Assembly (NCBI RefSeq): GCF_029626175.1
Contig: NZ_JARUBM010000002.1
Span: 4,729,001-4,793,000, forward strand
Direction of reading: 5' to 3'
Length of the DNA: 64,000 nucleotides
Origin: Micromonospora sp. WMMD1082
Lineage (GTDB): Bacteria; Actinomycetota; Actinomycetes; Mycobacteriales; Micromonosporaceae
Both the position numbers and the translations under genes were made by a program. Under the pieces are notes generated by a model. The model had not been told where the DNA came from and ran no database searches. It saw only the letters and a list, made by a program, of their open reading frames with translations. The number at the start of each line of letters is the position of its first letter. The stretch's first letter is position 1. Shown here piece by piece: positions 8,685 to 17,023 of the stretch.

Positions 8685-9484
8685 GCCCGTCCACCCTTCG
8701 CCAGGTCACCGTCGTCGGCGACCCACCCCAGTACCGTCCGGTCACCGACCACGTCACGCACCTCGAACCGCGCGAAGAGCTCCTCTGCGTACCACCGCTC
8801 GGCCGGCGTCCGGGTGATCGCGGCCCGGTGCTCCGGGTGACGGTACGCGAACGCCACGAGATCCGTCGGATCACGCCACACGCTCACCGTGCCCTGCCAG
8901 CCCAGGGGCGCCTCGCCGACGCCGAAGCGGGCCAGCAGGCCGGGTGCGGCGCGCAGGGCGGCGGCGACCGGCGGGACCGCCCGCCAGAAGGTGAGCGCCC
9001 GCGCCGGGCGCAGCCGGGCCCGGGTCAGCGCCAGCACCGGCCCGGTAACCCGGCTGCCGGCGGTCCGGTTGCCGGCGCCCTGGCCGTCTGTGGTCCGGCT
9101 GCCGGCGGTCCGGCTGCCGGCGGGATCGCCGAACGGTCGCCGGCCGGACCACTCGCCCCGGCTGGTCAGCGGCCGCAGGTCGAGCCGGACACCCGCCCGG
9201 GCGATGCCCGACCAGGCCCGCCCCACCGGCGAGTCGGCGAACCGGGCGGCCGCGGCGGGCGAGTCCCACACCGTCAGCGCGGCCCAGCGGGTGAGGTCGG
9301 CGTCGCCCGGCCCGAAGCCGGTGCCGGTTCCGGTGCCGAGCAGCTTGCCGAACCGTACGCCCGGCAGGGCGCGCAGCCGGCGCGGGTCGAGCGCCATCCG
9401 GCCCAGCACCCGGGGCAGGGCGGCTCGGGAGACCCGCCACACGTGCAGGGTGACCAGCTCAGGGGTATTTTCTGACCCGTTCAC
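8681..9484 (-). CDS. Spheroidene-monooxygenase-like (CrtA-type) protein
   Basis: 267-residue protein resembling the CrtA/DUF3291-type monooxygenase family. It has ferredoxin-like blocks with LVTLHVWRVS near the N-terminus, GTGTGFGPGDADLTRWAALT, and WQGTVSVWRDPTDLVAFAYR / PEHRAAI in the C-terminal half. CrtA introduces keto groups into carotenoids in purple bacteria, so a pigment-oxidising role fits the cassette but is inferred. The GTG at 9484 (VNGSENTPEL) overlaps the YbaK stop by GTGA. A low-complexity stretch at about 9050-9125 encodes repeated T-A-G-S-R units, probably a local repeat expansion within a surface loop. Confidence 0.7.
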   Translation of the reverse strand: MNGSENTPELVTLHVWRVSRAALPRVLGRMALDPRRLRALPGVRFGKLLGTGTGTGFGPGDADLTRWAALTVWDSPAAAARFADSPVGRAWSGIARAGVRLDLRPLTSRGEWSGRRPFGDPAGSRTAGSRTTDGQGAGNRTAGSRVTGPVLALTRARLRPARALTFWRAVPPVAAALRAAPGLLARFGVGEAPLGWQGTVSVWRDPTDLVAFAYRHPEHRAAITRTPAERWYAEELFARFEVRDVVGDRTVLGWVADDGDLAKGGRA

Positions 9485-9969
9485 GCCACGTCGGTCGGGG
9501 TTCCGCCGGTGATCCGCAGCAGTTCGGCGTGGCTGGTGGGGAAGACCGCCTGCGGCACGCCGCCGGCGGCCCAGACCTCGTCGTACTTCTCCAGGGCGGT
9601 GTCCACCAGCGTGCGCAGCGGGCGCGGGTGGCCCACCGGGGCGACCCCGCCGATCACCTGGCCGGTGTGCTCCTTGACGAACTGCGGGGTGGCCCGGCGC
9701 AGCCGGGTGATGCCGAGCCGGGTGGCCAGGCCGGCGGTGTCCACCCGGTGCGCGCCGGAGGTGAGCACCAGCAACGGCGCCCCGTCGGCGTCGAAGACGA
9801 GCGAGTTGGCGATGGCGCCGACGTCGACGCCGAGCGCCTCGGCGGCGGCCGCGGCGGTGTGCACCGCGTCGGGCAGCAGGCGGACCGTGGCGGGCGCGCC
9901 GGAGCCGTTGCGGGCGGCCGCGCCGTCCAGCGCGTCCTGCACCGCGCGTACGTTCGGGTGTGACTGCAT
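9481..9969 (-). CDS. YbaK/EbsC-family aminoacyl-tRNA deacylase
   Basis: 162-residue trans-editing protein. The family removes misacylated amino acids from tRNA, for example Cys-tRNA(Pro) for YbaK or Ala-tRNA(Pro) for related proteins. Motifs include IANSLVFDADGAPLLVLTSG, FVKEHTGQVIGGVAPVGHP with the conserved catalytic-type Lys region, and a C-terminal VWAAGGVPQAVFPTS. The ATG at 9969 (MQSHPNVRAV) is used. Its stop overlaps the GTG of the CrtA-like gene, so it heads the minus-strand carotenoid transcript, perhaps incidentally. It is divergent from the MocR regulator gene across 97 bp. Confidence 0.85.
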   Translation of the reverse strand: MQSHPNVRAVQDALDGAAARNGSGAPATVRLLPDAVHTAAAAAEALGVDVGAIANSLVFDADGAPLLVLTSGAHRVDTAGLATRLGITRLRRATPQFVKEHTGQVIGGVAPVGHPRPLRTLVDTALEKYDEVWAAGGVPQAVFPTSHAELLRITGGTPTDVA

Positions 9970-10066
9970 GTCGCCATTCTTCCCGGTCCGTGGCCGGCCG
10001 GTGCAGCCGGCCACGCGCCGGATCGGCCACCCCCGACGATCCCCGCCGATCGGGGACCATACGCAG

Positions 10067-11578
10067 GTGAGTTCATCCCAGCTTCTCGTCGTGCTGGACC
10101 GCGACAGTCCGGTGCCGTTGCAGCAGCAACTGTGCGAGCAGATCGGCGGGTCCGTCCGATCCGGCCGGCTGCGTCCGGGCGATCCGGTGCCGCCCAGCCG
10201 GGAACTGGCGCACCAGCTCGGGGTATCCCGGACCGTGGTCACCCGGGCGTACGAGCTGCTGCGCGCCAACGGGGTGCTGACCGCGCGGCGCGGGTCCGGC
10301 ACCCGGGTCAGCGGTGAGCTGCCGGACGAGCGTCGGGAGAGCGGACCGGCCCTCCGGGCGCCGCTGCGCCCCGAGCCGCCGCTGCCCACCGACACCGGCA
10401 GTGGGCTGTGGCAGCCGTGGGAGCCGGCGCCGACGCACCTCCCGGACGCGGCGTACGACTTCCGGCACGGCACCCCGGCGTTGGCCAGCTTCCCGGTGGC
10501 CCGGTGGCGGCAGTCGCTGGCCGCGGCGGTGAGCCGCGCCGACGCCACGACGCTGGGTTACGGGCCGGCCGAGGGGACGCCGGCGTTGCGTACCCGGATC
10601 GCCGCGCTGCTGCGACGCAGCCGGGCGTTCGACGCGGCACCGGAGCACACCGTGGTGACCAGCGGCGCCACCCAGGCGATGGACATCCTGGTCCGGCTGC
10701 TCGTCGGCCCGGACGAGGTGGTGGTGATCGAGGATCCCAGCCACACGGTGCTGCGGCAGATATTCGGCTACTCCCGGGCGGCGGTGGTGCCGGTACCGGT
10801 GGACGAGGAAGGGCTGCGGGTCGACGAGATCGATGACCGGGTCCGCGCGCACGGCCACCACCCGGGGCGGGTGCGCCTCGTCTACGTCACCCCGTCGCAC
10901 CAGTTCCCGACCGGGTTCGTCATGTCCGAGCGGCGGCGGCGGGAACTGCTGCGGTGGGCGCGCGGGCGTGCCGCCACGGTGCTGGAGGACGACTACCACA
11001 ACGAGTTCACCTTCGCTCCCGGGCGGCTCTCCGCGCTGGCCGCCGACGCGCGGGATGCCGACGTGGTCTACGTGGGCAGCTTCAGCAAGACCCTCTTCCC
11101 GTCGCTGCGCATCGGGTACGCGGTGCTGCCGCCGCACCTCGTCCGGCCGTTCCTCGGCGTCAAGTGGATCACCGACCGGCTGACTCCGACGGTGACCCAG
11201 GCGGCACTGGCCGAGTTCATCGGTTCGGGTGCGTACGCCCGACACATCAGCCGGATGGACCGCCTCTACCGGCAGCGTCGGGCCCGGCTGTTGGAGGCGC
11301 TCTACGAGCACTTCGGAGCGGGGGTACGGATCTCCGGTGCCGCAGCCGGGCTGCACGTACTGGTGACCCTGAGCGACGCGCCCGGCACCGAGGAGTCGGC
11401 GATCGTGCGCGCCGCGGCAGCGCGGGACGTGCGGGTCTATCCGGCCTCGGGCTACTTCGCCATCCGGCCGCCGGTGGAGCCGACGTTCCTGATCGGGTAC
11501 GCGGCGCTGTCCACCGCCCGGATCACCGAGGGAGTGGCGCTGCTGGCCGCCGCGGTGCGGCAGGCGACAGCTCGGTGA
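10067..11578 (+). CDS. MocR-type transcriptional regulator (GntR HTH + aminotransferase domain)
   Basis: 503-residue regulator with an N-terminal GntR winged helix (about residues 12-80: PLQQQLCEQIGGSVRSGRLR, PPSRELAHQLGVSRTVVTRA) and a fold-type I aminotransferase-like domain. The PLP site looks complete: VTSGATQAMD, EDDYHNEFTF and the lysine in GSFSKTLFPSLRIGY. Such proteins sense PLP or an amine and often control PLP or secondary-metabolism genes. GTG at 10067 (VSSSQLLVVL). It converges on the minus-strand biosynthetic operon, and the 3' ends of this gene and the UbiD-like gene overlap by 56 bp. A role in controlling that operon is inferred from position. Confidence 0.9.
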   Translation: MSSSQLLVVLDRDSPVPLQQQLCEQIGGSVRSGRLRPGDPVPPSRELAHQLGVSRTVVTRAYELLRANGVLTARRGSGTRVSGELPDERRESGPALRAPLRPEPPLPTDTGSGLWQPWEPAPTHLPDAAYDFRHGTPALASFPVARWRQSLAAAVSRADATTLGYGPAEGTPALRTRIAALLRRSRAFDAAPEHTVVTSGATQAMDILVRLLVGPDEVVVIEDPSHTVLRQIFGYSRAAVVPVPVDEEGLRVDEIDDRVRAHGHHPGRVRLVYVTPSHQFPTGFVMSERRRRELLRWARGRAATVLEDDYHNEFTFAPGRLSALAADARDADVVYVGSFSKTLFPSLRIGYAVLPPHLVRPFLGVKWITDRLTPTVTQAALAEFIGSGAYARHISRMDRLYRQRRARLLEALYEHFGAGVRISGAAAGLHVLVTLSDAPGTEESAIVRAAAARDVRVYPASGYFAIRPPVEPTFLIGYAALSTARITEGVALLAAAVRQATAR

Positions 11579-12980
11579 AGCGGGGCCGCCGGAACCGGGC
11601 GCGTTGCGCGTACGGCACGGTGCAGTCGAAGACGGCCTTGGCGGTCCGCCCGTCGGCGGAGAGAGTCGGCGAGTAGCCGGTGTGCTGGCTCGGGTCGAGG
11701 GCGAAGCCCTCCCGGTCGGCAAACACGGTCACGTCGAGGTCGGCCTGCAACCGGGTCACCATCGCCCACCACAGGTCCTGGTCGGACTCGATGTCGACGT
11801 CCTCGTCGACGCAGAGCACCAGCTTTGCCATCCGGAACTCGGTCAGCACCGCCTCGGCGCCGGCGCGTACCGCGGCGTCGTCCGCCGCGCCGCGCTTGGC
11901 CACCTGAAGCACCACCATGAGCAGGCCGCCGCCGGCGGTGTGGCAGTGCACCGCCCGTACCGGTACGTCCCGCCGTTCCAGCAGGTCCAGCACGGCGGCT
12001 TCCATGCCGAAGCCGAGCAGCACCGACTGCTCGTGGCCGGGGCCGGAGACGGCCTGCAGGATGGGATTCTCCCGAGCGGTGATCGCGGTGACCCGGAGCA
12101 GGGGCAGCGCCGGGTGCGCCCGGCCCTGGTAGCCGAGGAACTCCGGGGTGGCCACGGTGCCGTGCCGGTTCTCCGGTGCCGTCTCGGCCAGCAACTCGCC
12201 CTCGATGACGTACTCGGCGTGCGTGATGAACTCGGCGTCCACCGTCTGGCATGGCAGCAGCTCCACCGGCTGGCCGGCGAGGGCACCGGCCACGGCCAGT
12301 TCGTCGAGGCTGGGTGGCGCCAGCGACGTCGGGCAGCAGGAGGACAACAGCACCGCCGGGCCGAGCCCGAGGTGGACCGCCACCGGTAGCGGAGAACCCC
12401 GGCGCAGTGCCGCCTCGTAGGCGAGCCCGAGATCCCGCCCCGGAACCATCCAGATGGTGAGGGTGTCCGGTCCCTGCACGCACATCCGATGCACGGAGAG
12501 GTTGCGTACGCCGGTCTGCGGGTCGGTGGCGAGTACCGCGCCGAGCGTCAGGTACGGCCCGGCGTCCTCCTCGGTGAGCACCGGTACCGGCAGTTCGGTG
12601 AGGTCGAGCGGCAGCGTCTGACGCGGCCAGCTGGCCGGGGCGGGGGCGGTTGCCGGCGGGCGCGGCGACCGTACCGCCGCGAGTAGCCGGTGCGGCAGCT
12701 CGGCCGGGGTGCAACCGAGCAGGCCGGCCGCCCTGCGGCGGGTGCCGTAGAGGCCCATCAGCACGGCCCGGGTGGGGCCGTGGTCCGGCCGGACCCGGTC
12801 GAAGAGCATGGCCGGCCCGGGGCCGGTGGGTGGCGCCGCCGGAGTGCCGGCCCAGGGGGCGTAGCGCGCCGAGACGCCGTAGCGAGCGGGTAGTTCCTCG
12901 GTGACGCGCACCATCTCGCCGGGCAGCAGGTCGAGGCTGGCCAGGGCGTGCCGCAGATCGACGGGGACGCGAGGACCCAT
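11523..12980 (-). CDS. UbiD-family decarboxylase
   Basis: About 485 residues, the length of prenylated-FMN-dependent UbiD (de)carboxylases, which act reversibly on unsaturated or aromatic acids. Family landmarks seen are LPVPVLTEEDAGPYLTLGAV, VRNLSVHRMCV (the arginine-bearing prFMN segment), HLGLGPA, AEYVIEGELLAE with the glutamates expected around the active site, and GPGHEQSVLLGFGMEAAV. No UbiX-type prFMN synthase is in the window, so the cofactor must come from elsewhere. The ATG at 12980 overlaps the stop of the mutase gene by one base (TGATG); an in-frame GTG at 12983 is the alternative. It is the last gene of the operon. The substrate may be a decorated aminobenzoate; this is inference. 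Confidence 0.8.
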   Translation of the reverse strand: MGPRVPVDLRHALASLDLLPGEMVRVTEELPARYGVSARYAPWAGTPAAPPTGPGPAMLFDRVRPDHGPTRAVLMGLYGTRRRAAGLLGCTPAELPHRLLAAVRSPRPPATAPAPASWPRQTLPLDLTELPVPVLTEEDAGPYLTLGAVLATDPQTGVRNLSVHRMCVQGPDTLTIWMVPGRDLGLAYEAALRRGSPLPVAVHLGLGPAVLLSSCCPTSLAPPSLDELAVAGALAGQPVELLPCQTVDAEFITHAEYVIEGELLAETAPENRHGTVATPEFLGYQGRAHPALPLLRVTAITARENPILQAVSGPGHEQSVLLGFGMEAAVLDLLERRDVPVRAVHCHTAGGGLLMVVLQVAKRGAADDAAVRAGAEAVLTEFRMAKLVLCVDEDVDIESDQDLWWAMVTRLQADLDVTVFADREGFALDPSQHTGYSPTLSADGRTAKAVFDCTVPYAQRARFRRPRFTELSPAAPRRPAAPLPR

Positions 12981-13381
12981 CACTGCCCCTTCGGGACGGC
13001 CGCGGCGGTGCGTTCCGCCAGCATGCGCAGCTGCATCCGGGTCAGTTCCTCGATCAGCGCGCGGTAGGCGGCGACCGCCACCTCCGGCGGCATGCCGTCG
13101 CGGATGGCGAGGTCGCGCACCCGGTCCAGCACCTGCTGCACCCGGTCCAGCGAGCGGACGGTCGGTTCGTCGGTCTTGTGCACGGTCAGCTCGCGGACCA
13201 CCCGGGTCCGTTCCGCCAGCAACCCGACGATCCGCTGGTCGAGTGCGTCGATGGTGGTCCGCAGCTCGGCGATCCGGGCCGGACCGGCGGCGGCGTCCGG
13301 CGCGGCGGCGTCCTCCCGGCCCACGGTGGCGTCCGGCGCGGCGGCGTCCTGCCGGCTCACGGCGGCGTCGTCCCGGCTCAC
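12980..13381 (-). CDS. AroQ-type chorismate mutase-like protein
   Basis: 133-residue all-helical AroQ-fold protein. Helix 1 reads IAELRTTIDALDQRIVGLLA followed by ERTRVVRELTVHK, giving the arginines and lysine that bind the carboxylates. RSLDRVQQVLDRV follows, where E. coli chorismate mutase has DIDRERDLLERL; the catalytic Glu (E52 in E. coli) is not Glu here. The C-terminal helix keeps a Gln (LTRMQLRM). AroQ relatives include isochorismate-pyruvate lyases, so the reaction may not be chorismate to prephenate. An N-terminal extension of about 35 residues repeats D-A-A-A-P-D-A-like units. GTG at 13381 overlaps the cupin stop (GTGA). Confidence 0.75.
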   Translation of the reverse strand: MSRDDAAVSRQDAAAPDATVGREDAAAPDAAAGPARIAELRTTIDALDQRIVGLLAERTRVVRELTVHKTDEPTVRSLDRVQQVLDRVRDLAIRDGMPPEVAVAAYRALIEELTRMQLRMLAERTAAAVPKGQ

Positions 13382-13725
13382 GGCTGCGCCACCTCGTCGA
13401 CGACGAAGACGACGGTCGGTTCCGCGTTGCTGCCCTGGGACCGGTGCTCCTCGTCGTCCGGGATGACGAAGCCCATGCCGGGGCGGCAGGGCACCGAGCG
13501 GTCCCGGAAGTGGATGGTGAACTCGCCCTGGAGCACGTAGCCCGTGTGCCCGCGCAGGCACCAGTGATGCTCGTCGAAGCCGGCGGGCAGTTCGAGCAGG
13601 CGCAGCCGCTGCCCCCCGACGTACGCGATCTTGACGCGCCCCTCGGCGCCGGGCTTCTCCCACCGCTCCCACTCGGCGGCGGGAAAGTCGATGCCGACCG
13701 GCGGGCTGACCTGGTCAGTGGACAT
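13378..13725 (-). CDS. Single-domain cupin protein
   Basis: 115-residue small beta-barrel. Candidate metal ligands are the His pair in DEHHWCLRGHTGYVLQGEF and a further His in PGMGFVIPDDEEHRSQG. It may be an isomerase, cyclase or dioxygenase; bacilysin BacB is an example of a cupin isomerase acting on a chorismate-derived intermediate. The ATG at 13725 has a strong GAGGAG site 9 nt upstream and overlaps the end of the flavoprotein gene by 11 bp. Its position between the flavoprotein and the mutase suggests a step on the same aromatic or alicyclic intermediate. The substrate is not recognisable. Confidence 0.75.
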   Translation of the reverse strand: MSTDQVSPPVGIDFPAAEWERWEKPGAEGRVKIAYVGGQRLRLLELPAGFDEHHWCLRGHTGYVLQGEFTIHFRDRSVPCRPGMGFVIPDDEEHRSQGSNAEPTVVFVVDEVAQP

Positions 13726-14413
13726 TCTCGATATCTCCTCTGGTCGGGACGGCCCCGCTCGGGCGGGGCCGCGGTACGCGTTCGTTGCGGTCCCGCTGCG
13801 GCAGGACGCTGTCGTCGATGACCCGCCGGTGCCGCTTGAGCAGCTGCACCATGTCGAGCATCCGGTGGACCATCCGCTCCAGCGCGTCCATGCCCTCGGT
13901 GTCGGTGAGGCCGGGCGTGCCGGTCGTGTTGCGCAGCAGGACGGGGAAACCACTGCCGACCAGGATCATCCGGTTGAGCAGCAGGTTGTTGACGATCTGG
14001 TTGTGCACCGAGGAATCGCTGTACCGGCGCCCGGTGACGATGACCCCGCCGACCTTGTCGGCCAGCGGCCGGTTGAAGCGCAGGTATCCCACGCCCGCCC
14101 GTTCGATGAAGATCTGCATGAGGTGGGCCAGGCCGAAGCCGTGCACCGGTGCCGCGTAGATCAGCGCGTCGGCGCCGACCATCTGCTCCACCAGGGCGGG
14201 AACGTCGTCGTCGAGCTGGCAGGGCGTGGTACGGCTGTTGCAGTCACCGCACGGGCTGCACGGCGAGATCCGGTGATCGCGGAGTCGGATGGTATGCAGG
14301 GTGGCACCACGTGCGGCGATCAGGCGGCCGGCGTACTCGACCGCGAGATCGGTGTTGCCGCCGGCCCGTTCGGAGCCGTTGATGGCCAGGACGGTGGTCG
14401 CTTCGCTCTGCAC
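13715..14413 (-). CDS. Iron-sulfur flavoprotein / NAD(P)H-FMN reductase family
   Basis: 232-residue flavodoxin-fold protein. The FMN phosphate loop is VLAINGSERAGGNTD, followed by a compact cysteine cluster C-P/S-x-C-x2-C-x6-C in ISPCSPCGDCNSRTTPC, the hallmark of iron-sulfur flavoproteins, then ADALIYAAPVHGFG. The best functional parallel I know is SgcG of C-1027 biosynthesis, an Fe-S FMN enzyme that oxidises 2-amino-2-deoxyisochorismate to 3-enolpyruvoylanthranilate; the operon also has an ADIC/anthranilate-synthase-type pair. GTG at 14413 is chosen because GGGAGAAG lies 4-5 nt upstream; the longer frame to 14455 lacks such a site. Confidence 0.75.
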   Translation of the reverse strand: MQSEATTVLAINGSERAGGNTDLAVEYAGRLIAARGATLHTIRLRDHRISPCSPCGDCNSRTTPCQLDDDVPALVEQMVGADALIYAAPVHGFGLAHLMQIFIERAGVGYLRFNRPLADKVGGVIVTGRRYSDSSVHNQIVNNLLLNRMILVGSGFPVLLRNTTGTPGLTDTEGMDALERMVHRMLDMVQLLKRHRRVIDDSVLPQRDRNERVPRPRPSGAVPTRGDIENVH

Positions 14414-14475
14414 TCGCTTCTCCCGATGGCTTGTCGGGTGGGACGGGCGCCGCACCGCGCCCGTCGCGCCCGGGA

Positions 14476-15780
14476 TCAGTCCGTCAGCTTGCCGGCGAAG
14501 TAGTCGATGTACGCCTGCATGTCGAAGTGGCCGTGTCCGGAGAGCGAGAACACGATCACCTTTGCCTCACCGGTCTCCCGGCACCGCACCGCCTCGTCCA
14601 CCGCTACCCGGACCGCGTGCGTCGATTCCGGTGCCGGCACGATCCCCTCACTCCGGGCGAAGAGCACGCCGGCCTCGAAACAGGCGGTCTGCGGCACCGC
14701 CCGCGCCGCCACCAGATCGATCTCCCGCAGCGCGCTGACGATCGGCGCCATCCCGTGATAGCGCAGCCCTCCGGCGTGGATCGCGGGCGGCCGGAACTCG
14801 TGCCCCAGGGTGTGCATCTTGGCCAGCGGGGTCAGCCCGGCGGTGTCGCCGAAGTCGTAGTCGTAGCTGCCCTCGGTCAGTGACGGGCAGGAGGTGGGCT
14901 CGGCGGCGATGAGGCGGACGGTCGAGCCGCCCTCGAACTGCCGGCGCAGGAAGGGCAGGGCCAGGCCGGCGAAGTTGGAGCCACCCCCGGCCGCGCCGAT
15001 GACGACGTCCGGGTAGTCGTCGGCCATCGCGAACTGCAGCAGCGCCTCCTGGCCGATGATCGTCTGGTGCATCAGGACCAGGTTGAGCACCGAGCCGAGG
15101 GAGTACTTGGCCGCACCGCCGCTGTGCAGCGCCGCCTCCACCGCCTCGGATATGGCCAGCCCGAGGCTGCCGGTGGAGTGCGGGTCGGCGGCGAGGGCAT
15201 CCCGACCGGCCTGCGTACGCTCGCTGGGGCTCGGGCTCACCGAGGCGCCGAACGTCTCCATCAGCCCGCGCCGGTACGGCTTCTGGTCGTAGCTGACCCG
15301 GACCATGAAGACCTCGCAGTCGAGGTCGAAGTAGGCGCACGCCATCGACAGCGAACTGCCCCATTGGCCGGCGCCGGTCTCGGTGGTCAGCCGGCGTACG
15401 CCGTCGCGCTTGCTGTAGTACGCCTGCGGGATGGCGGTGTTCGGCTTGTGGCTGCCGGCAGGGCTGACCCCCTCGTACTTGAAGTAGATCCGCGCGGGGG
15501 TGCCGAGGTGGTGTTCGAGACGATGGGCCCGGACCAGCGGGCTGGGCCGCCACTGCCGGTAGATGTCGAGCACCGGGCCGGGGATCTCCACCTCCTTCGC
15601 GGTGGAGAACTCCTGCTCGATGAGGTCCGCCGCGAAGAGCGGTTCGAGGTCGGCCGGGGTGATCGGTTCGCGGGTGCCCGGGTGCAGCATCGGGGGCAGC
15701 CCCTTGGGCAGGTCGGGGACGACGTTGTACCAGGTCGTCGGGATGTCGCTGTCCGGCAGGACGAACTTCGTGACAGTCAT
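14476..15780 (-). CDS. TrpB2-type tryptophan synthase beta-like PLP enzyme
   Basis: 434-residue fold-type II PLP enzyme. The PLP lysine is K112 in [11 protein letters not shown], preceded by the TrpB2-type N-terminal extension ([12 protein letters not shown]). [15 protein letters not shown] follows, then [11 protein letters not shown] (phosphate loop). The N-terminal extension and SHKPNTA form mark the TrpB2 group, which can act without TrpA and includes enzymes that condense serine with non-indole nucleophiles. No trpA, trpC, trpD or trpF lies nearby, so a housekeeping Trp role is unlikely. It may build an amino-acid side chain on an aromatic or alicyclic nucleophile. It lies 22 bp after the MFS gene. 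Confidence 0.85.
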   Translation of the reverse strand: MTVTKFVLPDSDIPTTWYNVVPDLPKGLPPMLHPGTREPITPADLEPLFAADLIEQEFSTAKEVEIPGPVLDIYRQWRPSPLVRAHRLEHHLGTPARIYFKYEGVSPAGSHKPNTAIPQAYYSKRDGVRRLTTETGAGQWGSSLSMACAYFDLDCEVFMVRVSYDQKPYRRGLMETFGASVSPSPSERTQAGRDALAADPHSTGSLGLAISEAVEAALHSGGAAKYSLGSVLNLVLMHQTIIGQEALLQFAMADDYPDVVIGAAGGGSNFAGLALPFLRRQFEGGSTVRLIAAEPTSCPSLTEGSYDYDFGDTAGLTPLAKMHTLGHEFRPPAIHAGGLRYHGMAPIVSALREIDLVAARAVPQTACFEAGVLFARSEGIVPAPESTHAVRVAVDEAVRCRETGEAKVIVFSLSGHGHFDMQAYIDYFAGKLTD

Positions 15781-15802
15781 GGCCGCTTCCTGTGGAGGGT
15801 GG

Positions 15803-17023
15803 TCAGGGACGGGTGGTGGCCAGATCGGTGGGCGCCGGGGCGGCCGGGACGGGCGGCCGCATCCGCAGCAGCGCGAACGCGGCGACGCCGATCACCGGGG
15901 CCAACAGGAGCAGGTAGAAGACGGGCTGGTGCCCCTGGGTCTGCCAGAGCAGGCCGAGCCCCATCGGCACGACCAGGCGGGCGGCGCTGAGCACGAAGCC
16001 GTTGAGCGCCATGAAGCCGCTCACCCGGCTCGGCTCGACGTGGTCGGCGATGTAGGTGGGCACCACCACCGAGGCGATGATCTCTCCGAGGGTCCACACC
16101 ACGGTGGAGAGCAGCACGGCCGGCAGCGAGAAGGCGAAGACCAGGATGGCCATGCCGCCGGACCAGAGCAGCCCGGCGACGATCAGCAGGGTCCGGGTCG
16201 GGTACGCCTTGATTCGCCGTTCGATCAGCATGCCGGCGGTCACCACGACCAGGCTGTTGATCGTGTAGACCGCGCCGACCACCGCCACCGAGGACGCCAG
16301 CACGCCGGTGACCGCTAGGGGCAGCGTGTACTCCAGGCCGATCAGCGGCGCGACGTAGCAGAACGACACCAGCACGACGACGGCCACGTCGAGATCCCGC
16401 CGCCGGCCGGTCCGTCCGGTGGTGCCGGCGGGCTCGGCCGCCGCCGGCCGCCGGGTGTCCGCCGGTACGAAGAGCCTGATGGTGACCGCCGCGACCAGAC
16501 CGAGCAGGATGTTCCCGGCGAACATCAGGTGATACGAGTAGGCCGCCGCCAGCCCGCCGAGCAGCGGGCCGACGCCCATGCCGAGGTTGTTGGCGATGTA
16601 GCTGACCGTGTACGCGAAGGGACGTTGCTCCGGTTCGGCGAGGTCGGCGATGAGCGTGTTGGCCGCCGGGGCGAACATCCCCATCCCGACGAGCGCGACG
16701 AACAGCAGCACCGCGTACGTCCAGGGTGGCCCGTTGACGGTGGCGAGGCCGAGGTAGCCGACCGCGTTGAGCACCAGGCTGGTCACCAGCGCGGCACGGC
16801 GACCGGCCCGGACGCAGACCGGAGCGCTGAGCAGGCTACCGACCAGCAGGCCGGTGCTGCCCACGGAGATCAGCAGACCGGCCGCGCCGACGCTGAGTTG
16901 CCGGCTCTGCACCAGATAGACGGCCAGGAGCGGGAAGACGAACATCCCGGCCCGGTTGATGAAGGAGGCGAGGACCAGCATCCGCAGCGGGCGGGGGAGG
17001 GCCCGAAAGCGTTTCAGCCACAT
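15803..17023 (-). CDS. MFS transporter, probable product exporter
   Basis: 406-residue major facilitator with about 12 hydrophobic spans and a basic central loop rich in R/A/P (about residues 190-215). Near the first cytoplasmic loop is [14 protein letters not shown], the usual motif A position (GxxxDRxGRR), though degenerate. The GNILLGLV and [12 protein letters not shown] segments also fit an exporter. The ATG at 17023 overlaps the ATP-grasp gene by 10 bp. An ATP-grasp ligase next to an MFS exporter resembles the bacilysin arrangement (BacD-BacE), suggesting export of a small peptide or amino-acid product. Substrate unknown. Confidence 0.85.
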   Translation of the reverse strand: MWLKRFRALPRPLRMLVLASFINRAGMFVFPLLAVYLVQSRQLSVGAAGLLISVGSTGLLVGSLLSAPVCVRAGRRAALVTSLVLNAVGYLGLATVNGPPWTYAVLLFVALVGMGMFAPAANTLIADLAEPEQRPFAYTVSYIANNLGMGVGPLLGGLAAAYSYHLMFAGNILLGLVAAVTIRLFVPADTRRPAAAEPAGTTGRTGRRRDLDVAVVVLVSFCYVAPLIGLEYTLPLAVTGVLASSVAVVGAVYTINSLVVVTAGMLIERRIKAYPTRTLLIVAGLLWSGGMAILVFAFSLPAVLLSTVVWTLGEIIASVVVPTYIADHVEPSRVSGFMALNGFVLSAARLVVPMGLGLLWQTQGHQPVFYLLLLAPVIGVAAFALLRMRPPVPAAPAPTDLATTRP

